Origin: UTCFX2 sp963788145
GTDB taxonomy: Bacteria; Chloroflexota; Anaerolineae; Anaerolineales; UBA4823
Assembly (NCBI GenBank): GCA_963788145.1
Contig: CAWBFQ010000003.1
Span: 62,001 to 126,000 of the forward strand
Direction: 5' to 3'
Length of the DNA: 64,000 bases
In this document: in pieces, positions 28,083 through 37,624 of the stretch
How the letters are laid out: each line of letters starts with the position of its first letter
Numbering within the stretch: position 1 is the first letter of the stretch
Notes under the pieces: model-generated
The model's database searches: none
Told to the model about the DNA's origin: nothing
What the model saw: the letters and a program-made list of their open reading frames with translations, nothing else
Program-made: the position numbers and the translations under genes

Positions 28083-30270
28083 TTATTTCATAAAGAAGGT
28101 GCTTAGGACTTCTTCTTCGGTCATGATACCGTCGAGCAGGAATTGATCTGGCTTGTCAGCGCAGAAATCGAGCCATTCCTGGAAGTTCTCGCCGGTAACG
28201 ACGACTGGAACAGGGATGATGAAGGAGGTGCCAAATTGACCGCTCAGCTTGGTCTTATCAACTTCTTTGCCCTGCAGGATATTGATGGCGATGCGCAAAC
28301 CGGTGGCATTGACGCCAGGGGCGTTAGCGACGCCGATCGATTTCGAAATCGGGCTGGGTCTGCTTGACTTCTTCCCACAGCTTGAGGTACTGGCAGCGGC
28401 CTTCGCCGACCATGATCGGCCATTCGGGCGGATTGGCAGCCATGACAGCCTGGAGTGCGCCGATGGCCATACCGTCCTGGGTCCAAACGCCGTCGATCTG
28501 ACCTGGGAAGCCGGCGAGGAAGTTCGACATTACCTGCTGACCGGTGGCTTCATCCCACTTGCCGGTCTCACGAGCGAGGACATTGATGCCTGGGAAGCCA
28601 GCGAAGACTTCGTCCACGCCGCTCATGCGGTATTCATTGGCCGGGTGGCCAGGGAAGCCTTCGATCTCGACGACGTTGCCTTCCTGGAGTTTTTCTGCCA
28701 GCCATTTGGCTGAGGTCATTGCCCATTCTTTCTGGTTGTGACCGACGTTGTAGATGCCATCGACATCCAGTTCCTGATCGATAGCCATGACCAGGATGCC
28801 CGATTTGATTGCTTCTTCGAGAGTGGCATTCAGACCCTGGGCGTCGCCGGGGTTGACCAGAATGGCGTCAACTTTCTTGCTCATCAGGTTCTGGAGTTGC
28901 TGGATCTGCCCAGCGACATCGGTGTCGGCGCTTTCGATAACCAGCTCATTGGTGACGCCGGCTGCCATGTATTCCGCATTGATATCTTTGAGCTCCTGGA
29001 TCATCTGCGTGCGATATTCGCTGCTGATGAAGGGATTCGAGATACCGATGGTGAATGTCTTTACAGCGCCTTCGGGCTGCACAAAGAATTCTTTGAGGAC
29101 TTCTTCTTCGGTCATGATACCGTCGAGCAGGAATTGATCTGGCTTGTCAGCGCAGAAATCGAGCCATTCCTGGAAGTTCTCGCCGGTAACGACGACTGGA
29201 ACAGGGATGATGAAGGAGGTGCCAAATTGACCGCTCAGCTTGGTCTTATCAACTTCTTTGCCCTGCAGGATATTGATGGCGATGCGCAAACCGGTGGCAT
29301 TGACGCCAGGGGCGTTAGCGACGCCGATCGATTCGAAATCGGGCTGGGTCTGCTTGACTTCTTCCCACAGCTTGAGGTACTGGCAGCGGCCTTCGCCGAC
29401 CATGATCGGCCATTCGGGCGGATTGGCAGCCATGACAGCCTGGAGTGCGCCGATGGCCATACCGTCCTGGGTCCAAACGCCGTCGATCTGACCTGGGAAG
29501 CCGGCGAGGAAGTTCGACATTACCTGCTGACCGGTGGCTTCATCCCACTTGCCGGTCTCACGAGCGAGGACTTTGATGCCCGGGAAATCGGCGAAGACTT
29601 CGTCCACGCCGCTCATGCGGTATTCATTGGCCGGGTGGCCAGGGAAGCCTTCGATCTCGACGACGTTGCCTTCCTGGAGTTTTTCTGCCAGCCATTTGGC
29701 CGAGGTCATTGCCCATTCTTTCTGGTTGTGACCGACGTTGTAGATGCCATCGACATCCAGTTCCTGATCGATAGCCATGACCAGGATGCCAGCCTTAATA
29801 GCTTCTGAAAGGGTGGCGTTCAAACCCTGGGCGTCGCCGGGGTTGACCAGGATGGCATCGACATTTTTGCTCATCAGGTTCTGCAGTTGCTGGATCTGGC
29901 CGGCGACATCGGTGTCGGCGCTTTCGATAACCAGCTCATTGGTGACGCCGGCTGCCATGTATTCAGCATTGACATCCTTGAGCTCCTGGATCATCTGCGT
30001 GCGATATTCGCTGCTGATGAACGGATTGGAGATACCAATGGTGAATTTTCCGTCGCCAGCGGGTGCAGCGGGAGCTTCGGTTGCGGCGGGTGCAGCGGGA
30101 GCTTCAGTTGCGGCAGGCGCAGCAGGCTCTTCGACCGCGGGGGCTTCAGTTGCCTCAGGTTTAGGCGCTTCGGTGGCTGGCGCCGGGGCGCAGCTAACAA
30201 CGAGCGCTACGAGCATGATCATGGTCATAAAAGTCATGATCCATTTGCTCAAACGATGTTTTTGTGACAT
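28083..30270 (-). CDS. tandemly duplicated sugar-binding lipoprotein (frameshifted in second copy)
   Basis: One reading frame holds a lipoprotein signal (lipobox VVSCAP, Cys27), an Ala/Pro/Thr/Glu linker with repeated TEAPAAPAA units, and two complete ribose-type binding domains. Domain A covers about 76-395 and domain B about 406-728. They differ at six clear positions in the N-lobe (Val/Ile, Asn/Lys, Ser/Glu, Ala/Ser, Asp/Gly, Lys/Asn) and are identical in the C-lobe until the tails (KEFFVQPEG versus STFFMK). Copy B has GATTTCG at 28338-28344 where copy A has GATTCG, a single extra T that breaks the frame. ATG 30270 follows GGAGGAG; the in-frame TTG at 30285 is not needed. The ATPase and permeases follow. 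Confidence 0.85.
28108..30045. repeat. 990-bp tandem duplication inside the binding-protein gene
   Basis: The segments 28108-29055 and 29099-30045 are direct repeats with a 990-bp period (991 in this sequence because of one extra T). About 470 bp at the left end (28108-28580 versus 29099-29570) appear identical apart from that T. The rest differs at scattered sites. Graded identity suggests a recent duplication or local gene conversion. Confidence 0.9.
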
Positions 30271-30285
30271 TTCTTTCTCCTCCAA

Positions 30286-30407
30286 AATACGTGAATGTGG
30301 GTTATTAATCTAAAACATCCGACTTTTGACATGAAATGTATCGGTATATAGATTGGGCCTAATTGTACACCTCCTTTTTAAAACTGGCATAGAATTGGTA
30401 AATATTT
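30286..30407. other. gap between oxidoreductase and binding protein
   Basis: About 120 bp on the minus strand between gene 30408-31613 and the binding protein. It contains AAAAGGAGGTGTACAAT near 30365-30380 and an AT-rich run, which could be a secondary promoter or a leader. No strong hairpin is visible. Confidence 0.3.
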
Positions 30408-31613
30408 TTATGAATGCGCTGTGTCTCGCACTCGCTGAATCATCTCGCCCGTTTTCTTATCTTTCAGAATGAGCTTGGTTTTTCCGTCGGGCATTTTCTC
30501 TTCTTTGATCAGATAATGATCGTCATCATAATCGACATAGCGTTTTTGATCGGCTGCTTTTTCTTCACCGCGCCAGACATCCAACTGGACTGGTTCCCAC
30601 TTCTTTGTCTCTGCTGAAAGATAGCAGGCATCCATGATGGCGTTAACAATATATCCGTCATAGAAGGTTTCCATAGGCTGCACCCCTTGATCGAGGGCGT
30701 TTAACTGGTCAAGGAACATATGCACATAGCCAAGGGCATTCGCTTCATCTCCGACGGGGAACAACCAGCCTTTCTCGCTCTCTGCTTTTTCGGCTACATA
30801 CCCGTGTTCGCCAACGGAAGTGAACATCTCGATTCCTGTCCGCAGCCAGTGATTCAGCCAAATTGTGCCTTCGGAACCTGAGACTTCATCCCGCAAATCC
30901 ATGCCGCCTCGAAATGTCCAGCTCACTTCGAACTGGCTGATCGCGCCGGTTGAATACTTCACTAACCCAACAGCATGGTCTTCCGCTTCGATGGGGTGGA
31001 CCTGGGTATCCATCCAACAGACGACTTCCACAGGGCGGACCTCTTTACCGATGAAGTTGCGCCCGATCTCGATGCAGTGACAGCCCATATCCACGATAGC
31101 ACCGCCGCCCGATAGCTCTTTTCGCAAGAACCAGTCGGAATGCGGTCCAGGATGGGCTTCTCGCGAACGGGTCCACAGAATTCTGCCTAAGGCGCCATTC
31201 TTAACCGATTCGATCGCCTTTAGGGTTTTGGGAGTGTAGACCAGGTCTTCCAGATAGCCGCCAAACACCCCGGCTTTCTCAACCGCTTCCAGCATTTCCC
31301 TGGCTTCAGCGGCGTTGCGACCTAAAGGTTTGGTGCAAAGGACCGCTTTTCCGGCTTTTACGGCGGCTAGCACGCCTTCTTTGTGCAGATAATTCGGCAA
31401 TGCTACGACGACAAGATCGGTTTCAGGGTCATTCACCGCTTCTTCGATGCTATCTGTCCATTTTGGGATTCCATGGCGTTCAGCAAAATCCCTGGCTTCT
31501 TCCATCTTTGAGCCGCAGATGACCCGGATTTCATCCCGGCTGCGCATACTCAACAATGTGGAGGTATAGAAATTTCCAATAAAACCAGCGCCTAACATGG
31601 TGATGCGTCTCAT
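30408..31613 (-). CDS. Gfo/Idh/MocA family oxidoreductase
   Basis: NAD(P)-dependent sugar/polyol dehydrogenase type, 401 residues. The Rossmann start ITMLGAGFIGNFYTSTLL is at the N-terminus, KPLGRNAAEAREML carries the conserved catalytic Lys (EKP-type; here TKP), and GGAIVDMGCHCIEIGRNFIG matches the C-domain motif with a His in the active site. A Lys/Asp-rich C-terminal tail is present. AAGGAAAATC precedes the ATG. It is the first gene of the importer operon, transcribed from the minus-strand promoter at 31765-31793. One of four members of this family in the locus; substrate unknown. Confidence 0.88.
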   Translation of the reverse strand: MRRITMLGAGFIGNFYTSTLLSMRSRDEIRVICGSKMEEARDFAERHGIPKWTDSIEEAVNDPETDLVVVALPNYLHKEGVLAAVKAGKAVLCTKPLGRNAAEAREMLEAVEKAGVFGGYLEDLVYTPKTLKAIESVKNGALGRILWTRSREAHPGPHSDWFLRKELSGGGAIVDMGCHCIEIGRNFIGKEVRPVEVVCWMDTQVHPIEAEDHAVGLVKYSTGAISQFEVSWTFRGGMDLRDEVSGSEGTIWLNHWLRTGIEMFTSVGEHGYVAEKAESEKGWLFPVGDEANALGYVHMFLDQLNALDQGVQPMETFYDGYIVNAIMDACYLSAETKKWEPVQLDVWRGEEKAADQKRYVDYDDDHYLIKEEKMPDGKTKLILKDKKTGEMIQRVRDTAHS

Positions 31614-31717
31614 CAGATTTTCCTTTTCTTATGAATGGTATATTTGCCGCCGAAGCGGTCAATATCAACCGGTTTTCCAATTCGGGCGACTGGAACCGTT
31701 TTAGGATCTTGCCAGGA

Positions 31718-31729
31718 AATGTTGTACAT
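31718..31729. promoter_or_regulatory. partial operator-like site
   Basis: AATGTTGTACAT resembles the two palindromic operators nearby but lacks one central base (TGT-TGT-ACA instead of TGT-n-CG-n-ACA). It lies in the leader of the minus-strand operon and could be a weak third site or carry a sequencing deletion. Confidence 0.35.
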
Positions 31730-31740
31730 ATGATCTCGAT

Positions 31741-31754
31741 AATGTACGAACATT
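31741..31754. promoter_or_regulatory. palindromic operator for the minus-strand promoter
   Basis: AATGTACGAACATT fits the palindrome A-n-TGT-n-CG-n-ACA-n-T, the same pattern as the site at 31835. It begins 10 bp downstream of the minus-strand -10 box, so a bound repressor would cover the start of transcription. GntR-family regulators bind short palindromes of this kind; the adjacent GntR gene is the obvious candidate. Confidence 0.65.
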
Positions 31755-31764
31755 ACTGGCTCAA

Positions 31765-31793
31765 ATTATATAAAATTCGTTGCATGTTGTCAA
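31765..31793 (-). promoter_or_regulatory. consensus promoter of the importer operon
   Basis: On the minus strand TTGACA (31793-31788), a 17-base spacer, then TATAAT (31770-31765): a perfect housekeeping-sigma consensus. It drives the Gfo/Idh/MocA gene at 31613 and probably the ABC importer genes behind it. The operator at 31741-31754 follows directly. Confidence 0.8.
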
Positions 31794-31802
31794 TAAGCAG
31801 GA

Positions 31803-31831
31803 TTGACAGACAAAAATAAACTCGATATAAT
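31803..31831 (+). promoter_or_regulatory. consensus promoter of the gntR operon
   Basis: TTGACA (31803-31808), a 17-base spacer, then TATAAT (31826-31831): again a perfect consensus, on the plus strand. Its -35 box lies only nine bases from the -35 box of the opposite promoter. It would start transcription near 31838, inside the operator at 31835-31848. Confidence 0.8.
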
Positions 31832-31834
31832 TTA

Positions 31835-31848
31835 AATGTCCGTACAAT
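31835..31848. promoter_or_regulatory. palindromic operator for the plus-strand promoter
   Basis: AATGTCCGTACAAT fits A-n-TGT-n-CG-n-ACA-n-T. It starts three bases after the -10 box and overlaps the predicted start point, an arrangement typical of repression, here probably autoregulation by the GntR protein. Confidence 0.65.
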
Positions 31849-31975
31849 AATTGCATTCGTGTATTATCCCATACGGGATGAAAAATTTCCTGTCTACAAT
31901 TATACAAGAAAAACTCTAATCTGGAGCTGTTTTTATTTCGATATCTAAAGCATTCCAATTCAGGATGGAGATGGC

Positions 31976-32795
31976 ATGTCACTTGTAAAGCCCGATATCC
32001 ACATGCTTAATATATCGGCGGTGGACACGAGCAAACCGTTGCCCCTATATATCCAGATCATCGGTCATTTGAAAGAGATGATCCAATCAGGCATGTTACA
32101 GCCAGGAGCTATGCTGCCTCCCGAGGTGGAGTTGAGCAAGGCTTATGGAGTCAGCCGTCAAACCATGCGCCAGGCGATCTTGCGGCTTGTAGATGAAAAT
32201 ATCCTCGAGCGAAAGGCTGGTCGCGGAACTTTTGTCGTATGGCAGGAAAATCGTCTAAAATTCTATTTGGATCGCAGCTTTGCCCAGCAAATCATCGAGA
32301 TGGGCATGTCGCCGCATTCAGAGGTTTTAAAGGTGACCACTGGAGTCATTGATGCAACCTCACCAGAGCCGTTGCATGTTCGAATAGGTGCAAACAGTCT
32401 GGTGCTTGTCCGATTGCGATTTGGCGACCAAACGCCCATTGGTATCCAGTATACGACGGTTATCACCAACCGATGTCTCGGTCTGGAAAACCACGACTTT
32501 AATCAGGAGTCTCTATACAACATTCTCTGGATGGAATATCAACTGCCTATTAAGCGCATTGAACAGATCATAAGTGCGGTCAATGCAGATGATTGGCATT
32601 GCTCCTTGTTAAAATATCCTACCAGGCGCAGCCCTGCTACATGTCCGTACAGCAGCGTATCTGGATGACAGCGAACCGATCGAAGCATCTATCAGCTATT
32701 ATCGGGCGGATAAATACTGCTTTTCTACCACCCATAAATACTTCGACGACGGTCAGGGGAGAAAAAGTTTTTCAATTCGGTCAGTGGATGATTAA
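31976..32795 (+). CDS. GntR/HutC-family transcriptional regulator (frameshifted)
   Basis: DNA-binding regulator: the winged helix-turn-helix covers about residues 22-90 (PLYIQIIGHLKEMIQSGML, PPEVELSKAYGVSRQTMRQA, ILERKAGRGTFV). A UTRA ligand-binding domain follows (FYLDRSFAQQIIEMG, RFGDQTPIGIQYTTV). The frame breaks at an extra A near 32622. Restored, it continues PTGAALLHVRTAAYLDDSEP and ends FSIRSVDD at TAA 32793, total about 272 residues. GGAG is eight bases before ATG 31976. It is divergent from the importer operon and leads its own catabolic operon; the likely effector is a sugar phosphate of this pathway. Confidence 0.85.
32642..32651. promoter_or_regulatory. operator-like word inside gntR
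   Basis: TGTCCGTACA, the exact 10-base core of the operator at 31835-31848, recurs inside the C-terminal part of the regulator gene. It could be a downstream repressor site or a coincidence; the flanks (CA..GC) do not match the full palindrome. Confidence 0.25.
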
Positions 32796-32815
32796 ACCTT
32801 GAAGGGAGAAAAAAG

Positions 32816-33781
32816 ATGAAACTGGGTGTTTATACTGTCTTGGTGGCTGATCGCAGCCTGGAGGACACTCTGCAGTACCTGACTGCGAAAGGAATTTACG
32901 CGGTCGAATTGGGATCTGGAGGATACTCTGGGACTGCGCACGCAAATCCAGATGAATTATTGCATGATCAGCAGAAATTGAGCGCAATGCGTGATCTATT
33001 GAAGAAATATGATACAGAGATCAGTGCGTTGAACTGTTCGGGGAATCCCGTTCATCCACAGAAGCAGATTGCCCTGAAAGCTCACCAGGATTACGAGAAA
33101 ACCATCCTGCTGGCAGAGAAACTGGGGGTGAAGAAAATTATTACGTTTTCTGGCTGTCCGGGTGATTCTCCTGGCTCACAGCTCCAAAACTGGGTGACCT
33201 GTTTTTGGCCTCCCGAAGTGTGGGGCAAAATCCTGGATTATCAGTGGAATGAGGTCTTGATTCCATACTGGCAAAAAGCGATCAAGTTTGCAGAAGACCA
33301 TGGCGTAAAAGTATGCATCGAATTGATCGTGGGGTTCTGTGTCTATAACCCTGAAACGCTGTTGAAATTACGGTCTGCGGTGGGGGATAGCCTGGGGGCT
33401 AACCTGGATTTGAGCCACCTTTTCTGGCAAGGCGCAGACCCGACTGAAGTGATCCGCGCTCTGGGTCCAGCGATCTTTCACTTTCATGCCAAAGATACGC
33501 GTGTAGAGCCGTTCAACGCCGCCAGGAATGGGGTGTTGGATCCCAAGCATTTCAAAGAAGGCCTCAACCGCTCCTGGAATCATTGTACCGTCGGATACGG
33601 GCATGACGCGTCTGGTATGGAAGGATATCATCCGAACCCTGCGGATGGTGGGATATGATGATGTGATCAGCATCGAACACGAAGATCCCCTGATGTCAAC
33701 AGATGAGGGATTGACCAAAGCGATTGACTTTCTGAAGGGGATCATGATCTTTGAACAAACGCAAGGGATGTGGTGGGTATA
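32816..33781 (+). CDS. sugar phosphate isomerase/epimerase, TIM barrel (frameshifted)
   Basis: Xylose-isomerase-like TIM-barrel enzyme (IolE/AP-endonuclease 2 fold), about 321 residues. Metal ligands are visible along the barrel: Glu in VKVCIELIVG, Asp in ANLDLSHLFW, His in IFHFHAKDTR and Glu in VISIEHEDPL. The frame breaks near 33615 (GYGHDAS then WKDIIRTLRMVGYDDV) and continues to the stop at 33781. AGGGAGAAAAAAG precedes the ATG. It follows gntR by 20 bp and precedes an oxidoreductase, a usual pairing in polyol or rare-sugar catabolism. Confidence 0.85.
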
Positions 33782-33828
33782 AACTGCTACCCCGGATTAG
33801 TGAGCCATTCTTGAGGAGAAGTGAAATC

Positions 33829-34857
33829 ATGAAATTCAAATTTGGCGTGATTGGAGCAGGTTCGATTGCCAGGAAGCGGCATTTACCTGAATTGCAGGAC
33901 AATCCGTATGCTGAGATTGCAGCCGTTTGTGATACCACCCTGGAACGGGCTAAGGAAATGACCGATTTGTATGGCGGGAAGGCTTTCAAAGATTACCGTG
34001 CCTTGATTGCCATGAAAAATCTAGATGCTGTCATTGTATGCGCCACCAATACCACCCATTCTGAAATGACCATTGCAGCCTTGCAAGCTGGAAAGCATGT
34101 GATGTGCGAAAAGCCAATGGCGACTACGCTCGAAGAGGCGCAGGCGATGATTGATGCGGCGGAACAGAGCGGAAAATTCCTGATGATTGCCCACAATCAG
34201 AGGCTGGCGCCAGCCTGCATCAAAGCCAAACAGATTCTGCAATCCGGAAATCTGGGCAAAGTGCTGACATTCCAAACCGTCTTCGGACATCCTGGTTGCG
34301 AGTATTGGGCGATTGATGCTGGTAATACCTGGTTTTTCGACAAGAGTATCACCGGTCTTGGGGTGATGGGTGATTTGGGTATACATAAAATTGATCTGGT
34401 TCACTGGCTGTTGGATCAAGAGTTTACTGAAGCAGTTGCAATAGCCGGAACGTTGAACAAACGCAACGCCAAAGGCGAGATGATCGATGTAGAAGACAAC
34501 GCGATGTGCCTGTTAAAAACTGACCTGGGTGTGTTGGGTACAGTGACGGTGAGCTGGACATATCAGAAAGAGGATAATAGTACGATCATTTATTGTGAAA
34601 AAGGGGTATTGCGAATCTACGCCCATCCAGAGTATCAACTGATCGTGGATTATTCCAACACGGAAGGGGAATTCCACAAAGTGGGTGAAATACCGACCAA
34701 CGTCAAACAGGTGAAATCCGGGATTATAGATTGTTTTGTGGACAGCCTGGTCACGAATCGAAAACCGGAAATATCTGGAGAAGAAGGTTATAAAGCTCTG
34801 CAGACGGTGTTGGCTTGTTTTAAGGCTATGGAGACCAAGAAAGTAGTCCATATTTGA
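33829..34857 (+). CDS. Gfo/Idh/MocA family oxidoreductase
   Basis: Intact 342-residue NAD(P)-dependent oxidoreductase. KFGVIGAGSIARKRHLPEL is the Rossmann start, MCEKPMATTLEEAQAM contains the catalytic EKP Lys, and GDLGIHKIDLVHWLL carries the active-site His region. The start at 33829 has GAGGAGAAG at a good distance; an upstream in-frame start at 33751 lies inside the previous gene. Part of the plus-strand catabolic operon. Confidence 0.9.
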   Translation: MKFKFGVIGAGSIARKRHLPELQDNPYAEIAAVCDTTLERAKEMTDLYGGKAFKDYRALIAMKNLDAVIVCATNTTHSEMTIAALQAGKHVMCEKPMATTLEEAQAMIDAAEQSGKFLMIAHNQRLAPACIKAKQILQSGNLGKVLTFQTVFGHPGCEYWAIDAGNTWFFDKSITGLGVMGDLGIHKIDLVHWLLDQEFTEAVAIAGTLNKRNAKGEMIDVEDNAMCLLKTDLGVLGTVTVSWTYQKEDNSTIIYCEKGVLRIYAHPEYQLIVDYSNTEGEFHKVGEIPTNVKQVKSGIIDCFVDSLVTNRKPEISGEEGYKALQTVLACFKAMETKKVVHI

Positions 34858-34923
34858 TAAAATCGTTATGTTGTCAATTAAGTACCATCGAACCAACACA
34901 AGAGATTATGGAGACAAGACGTC

Positions 34924-35637
34924 ATGGATAAAGTAGCTGAAATTGCAAAGATGATCGATCACTCCTTGCTTCACCCGGCGTTAACCGATCAGGAATTACG
35001 AGATGGTTGCGAAGAGGCTATGACCTATCACGTCGCCACCGCTTGCGTGAAGCCATGCGATGTCGCACAAGCTGCGGTTTATCTGCAAGGATCCGATGTA
35101 GCAGTTTGTGGGGTAGTCGGCTTCCCGCATGGGAACAGCGCAATCGAGATCAAAGCCCTTGAAACGGAACAGATCTTGCGGGATGGGGCGGTTGAAGTGG
35201 ATATGGTCGTAAATATCGGCAAGGTGCTGAGCGAGGACTGGGACTATATCGAGAAAGAAATCCGCACAATTGCTAAGATTGTAAAAGACCACCAGGTTAT
35301 CTTGAAAGTCATTTTTGAGAATGATCTGCTGCCAGATGATCATTTTAAGATAAGATTATGCGAGATTTGCAGCAAGTATCCAGTGGATTTTGTCAAGACA
35401 TCCACCGGCTATAATTATGTCAAGGGGCTCGATAATCAATATTCTTATCAGGGTGCAACAGAACACGACCTCAAGCTGATGCGGGAGCATTCTGCGCCGC
35501 AGATCCAGGTCAAAGCGGCCGGCGGCGTTGGTAATCTGGATGCGATCTTGAAAGTCAAAGCGTTGGGAGTGACTCGGATTGGCACAAAGGGAACCCGCAA
35601 AATTATTGAAGACGCCAGGGAACGGTTTGGTGGTTAG
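34924..35637 (+). CDS. deoC: deoxyribose-phosphate aldolase family protein
   Basis: Class I (Schiff-base) aldolase of the DeoC family, 237 residues. It has IDHSLLHPAL at the start, CVKPCDVAQAA, VDMVVNIGKV, VDFVKTSTGYN with the Schiff-base Lys, and QVKAAGGVGNL with the second catalytic Lys. All expected residues are there. Classical substrate is 2-deoxyribose 5-phosphate, but the surroundings (oxidoreductases and epimerases, no nucleoside phosphorylase) suggest another sugar phosphate. A paralogue lies at 43885-44589. Confidence 0.88.
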   Translation: MDKVAEIAKMIDHSLLHPALTDQELRDGCEEAMTYHVATACVKPCDVAQAAVYLQGSDVAVCGVVGFPHGNSAIEIKALETEQILRDGAVEVDMVVNIGKVLSEDWDYIEKEIRTIAKIVKDHQVILKVIFENDLLPDDHFKIRLCEICSKYPVDFVKTSTGYNYVKGLDNQYSYQGATEHDLKLMREHSAPQIQVKAAGGVGNLDAILKVKALGVTRIGTKGTRKIIEDARERFGG

Positions 35638-35702
35638 AATTAAGCCCTTTATTGGAAAGTATTCATAAATTTGGCGATGCGGATCTCACGAAGGAGTGAT
35701 GT

Positions 35703-36671
35703 GTGTTGATAAAGTCTTGTATGATTGGAGTTGAAATTGGTGGTACAAAACTCCAGTTGGCGATCGCAACCCCGCAGGGTAATCTTCTAGAGATTCGCCA
35801 GGGGCGCGTCGCGGCAGAAAATGGCGCTCAAGGCATTTTAGAGTGGCTGCGAAAGAATATTCCCATGATCGCTGACCATGCTGGGGATATGGGTTATGTT
35901 CCTGCCGCGCTTGGTTGCGGTTTTGGCGGTCCGATCGATACCCCCAACGGACGCATTCTGAAATCGAACCAGATCCAGGGTTGGGATGATTTTCCGCTCA
36001 GACAATGGCTTGAAGATCAATCCGGGCTTTCAACGATTATGGCGAATGACACCAATGCCGCTGCCTGGGGTGAATATTGCCGCGGTTCGGGCCGTGGGAC
36101 ACGCCACTTTTTTTACACCAATATCGGCAGCGGGATCGGAGGCGGCATCATTATCGACGGCAGCCTGTATGATGGACAGGGGCTCGGAGCTGGCGAGCTT
36201 GGCCAGACTTTTGTCCCAGATTGGACTTCCTCCCGCGGGGGCGGCGAAGAAAAATTAGAAAATCTGTGTTCCGGGTGGGCGATTGAGAAAAGGCTTCGCT
36301 CGGCGCAAGACATCCCATCGTCATCCATATTATTGGAACTATGTGAGGGGAATAGGAGCTGTATCGATTGCGAATTGCTCTATCGGGCTGCCAGCCTGGG
36401 GGATGATTATTCCCGCGCAGAAATTCAACAGGTGGGCTGGACGATTGGAATCGCTCTTTCGAACATGTTGAGCCTGGTCAACCCGGAGCGGATCGCAATC
36501 GGCGGAGGCGTTTCCAACATGGGCGAGCTATTATTAGAACACATCCGCCTATCTGTCAGGGAGCATGAATTCATCAGCAGCATGGGGCATTATGATATTG
36601 TTCCGTGTGAGTTGAAGGAATTTATCGTCTTGGTAGGGGCGGTTTTACTTGCCAAACAAGTAGCTTTATAA
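35703..36671 (+). CDS. ROK-family sugar kinase
   Basis: Predicted sugar kinase of 322 residues. N-terminal ATP-phosphate loop IGVEIGGTKLQLAIATPQG, NDTNAAAWGEYCRGSGRGT with the catalytic Asp, then IGSGIGGGIIIDGSLYDG. The Zn-binding Cys cluster of many ROK proteins is not evident here; only single Cys near LENLCSGWA. AAGGAG is six bases before GTG 35703; TTG 35706 is also possible. In the plus-strand operon after deoC. Confidence 0.85.
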   Translation: MLIKSCMIGVEIGGTKLQLAIATPQGNLLEIRQGRVAAENGAQGILEWLRKNIPMIADHAGDMGYVPAALGCGFGGPIDTPNGRILKSNQIQGWDDFPLRQWLEDQSGLSTIMANDTNAAAWGEYCRGSGRGTRHFFYTNIGSGIGGGIIIDGSLYDGQGLGAGELGQTFVPDWTSSRGGGEEKLENLCSGWAIEKRLRSAQDIPSSSILLELCEGNRSCIDCELLYRAASLGDDYSRAEIQQVGWTIGIALSNMLSLVNPERIAIGGGVSNMGELLLEHIRLSVREHEFISSMGHYDIVPCELKEFIVLVGAVLLAKQVAL

Positions 36672-36758
36672 TGAAGCAAGCAGACCGAGACGAAAGCCCA
36701 CTCTGGGTTGTTTGCAATGTATCAATCATCCCGCAAATTGGAGAGCAGTCAATTCATC

Positions 36759-37623
36759 ATGGAAAGCCCGTACAATTTTTTGCCCGATTCACAGATCGAG
36801 ATTATTCATCCAGATATCCAGCGCGGTAAAATCCGCTATGCCCTGTTCGATTTCGATGGCACGGTGTCATTGATCCGTGAAGGCTGGCAGGGGATTATGA
36901 TCGCGATGATGACCGAAATCTTGATGGAGACCCCACAGCACGAGGAGCAGCCACAGATTCAAAGAGTGGTGACAGAGTTTGTCACTCGTCTGACTGGAAA
37001 ACAAACCATTTACCAAATGATCCAACTGTGTGAGGAAATCTCCGCCCGCGGTGAGTGAACCGCTGGAACCAACTCATTATAAGAAAATATTCAATCAGCG
37101 TCTGTCAGATCACATTCAGAATCGGATCGCCGACTTGAAATCTGGCCGGGCAAGTCCGGAGGAGATGACTGTGCCGGGTGCTTTATACTGGCTGAATATC
37201 ATGAAAAAACACCAAGTGATTTGCTACCTTGCATCTGGCACGGATCATCCGTATGTACTGGATGAAGTTGAGTTACTCGGATTGACTGAATATTTCGACG
37301 GGATTTATGGCGCTCAAGAAGACTACATCAATTTTTCCAAAAAAATGGTGATCGATCGCATCATCCAAACGCACAACTTGCACGGCAGTGATTTCATTGC
37401 TTTTGGGGACGGGTTTGTGGAGATCGAGGACTCAAAATCGGTTGGTGGAATTGCTGTCGGGGTTGCTTCGGATGAGAAGAATCGGCTCGGTATTGATGGA
37501 TGGAAGCGCAGTCGCTTAATTTCTGCCGGCGCCGATATCATCATCCCCGATTTTCGGGAAGCGGAACGGCTAGAAGAGTACCTTTTCTCACGGATGGCTT
37601 TTATCCGCAACCATAAGGTGTGA
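36759..37623 (+). CDS. HAD-superfamily phosphatase (frameshifted)
   Basis: Phosphatase-type HAD hydrolase of about 285 residues. Motif I is FDFDGTVSLIREGW, with motif II ICYLASGTDH, Lys in NFSKKMVIDRI and motif III/IV FIAFGDGFVEIEDSKSVGG. The frame shifts near 37045, after EEISARG; the rest resumes at EPLEPTHYKKIFNQR. I took ATG 36759 (GGAGAG upstream, spacing long); earlier in-frame starts exist. It ends two bases before the conserved unknown gene. Confidence 0.8.
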
Positions 37624-37624
37624 A

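Noticed and set aside
28738..29808. 356-residue open frame on the plus strand across the binding-protein repeat, and similar shorter ones
   Set aside because: It is the antisense shadow of the duplicated binding-protein gene. It repeats with the same 990-bp period and has no ribosome-binding site or domain.
34924..35637. Nucleoside/deoxyribose salvage as the role of the DeoC genes
   Set aside because: No nucleoside phosphorylase, phosphopentomutase or deoxyribokinase is nearby; the neighbours are oxidoreductases and epimerases.
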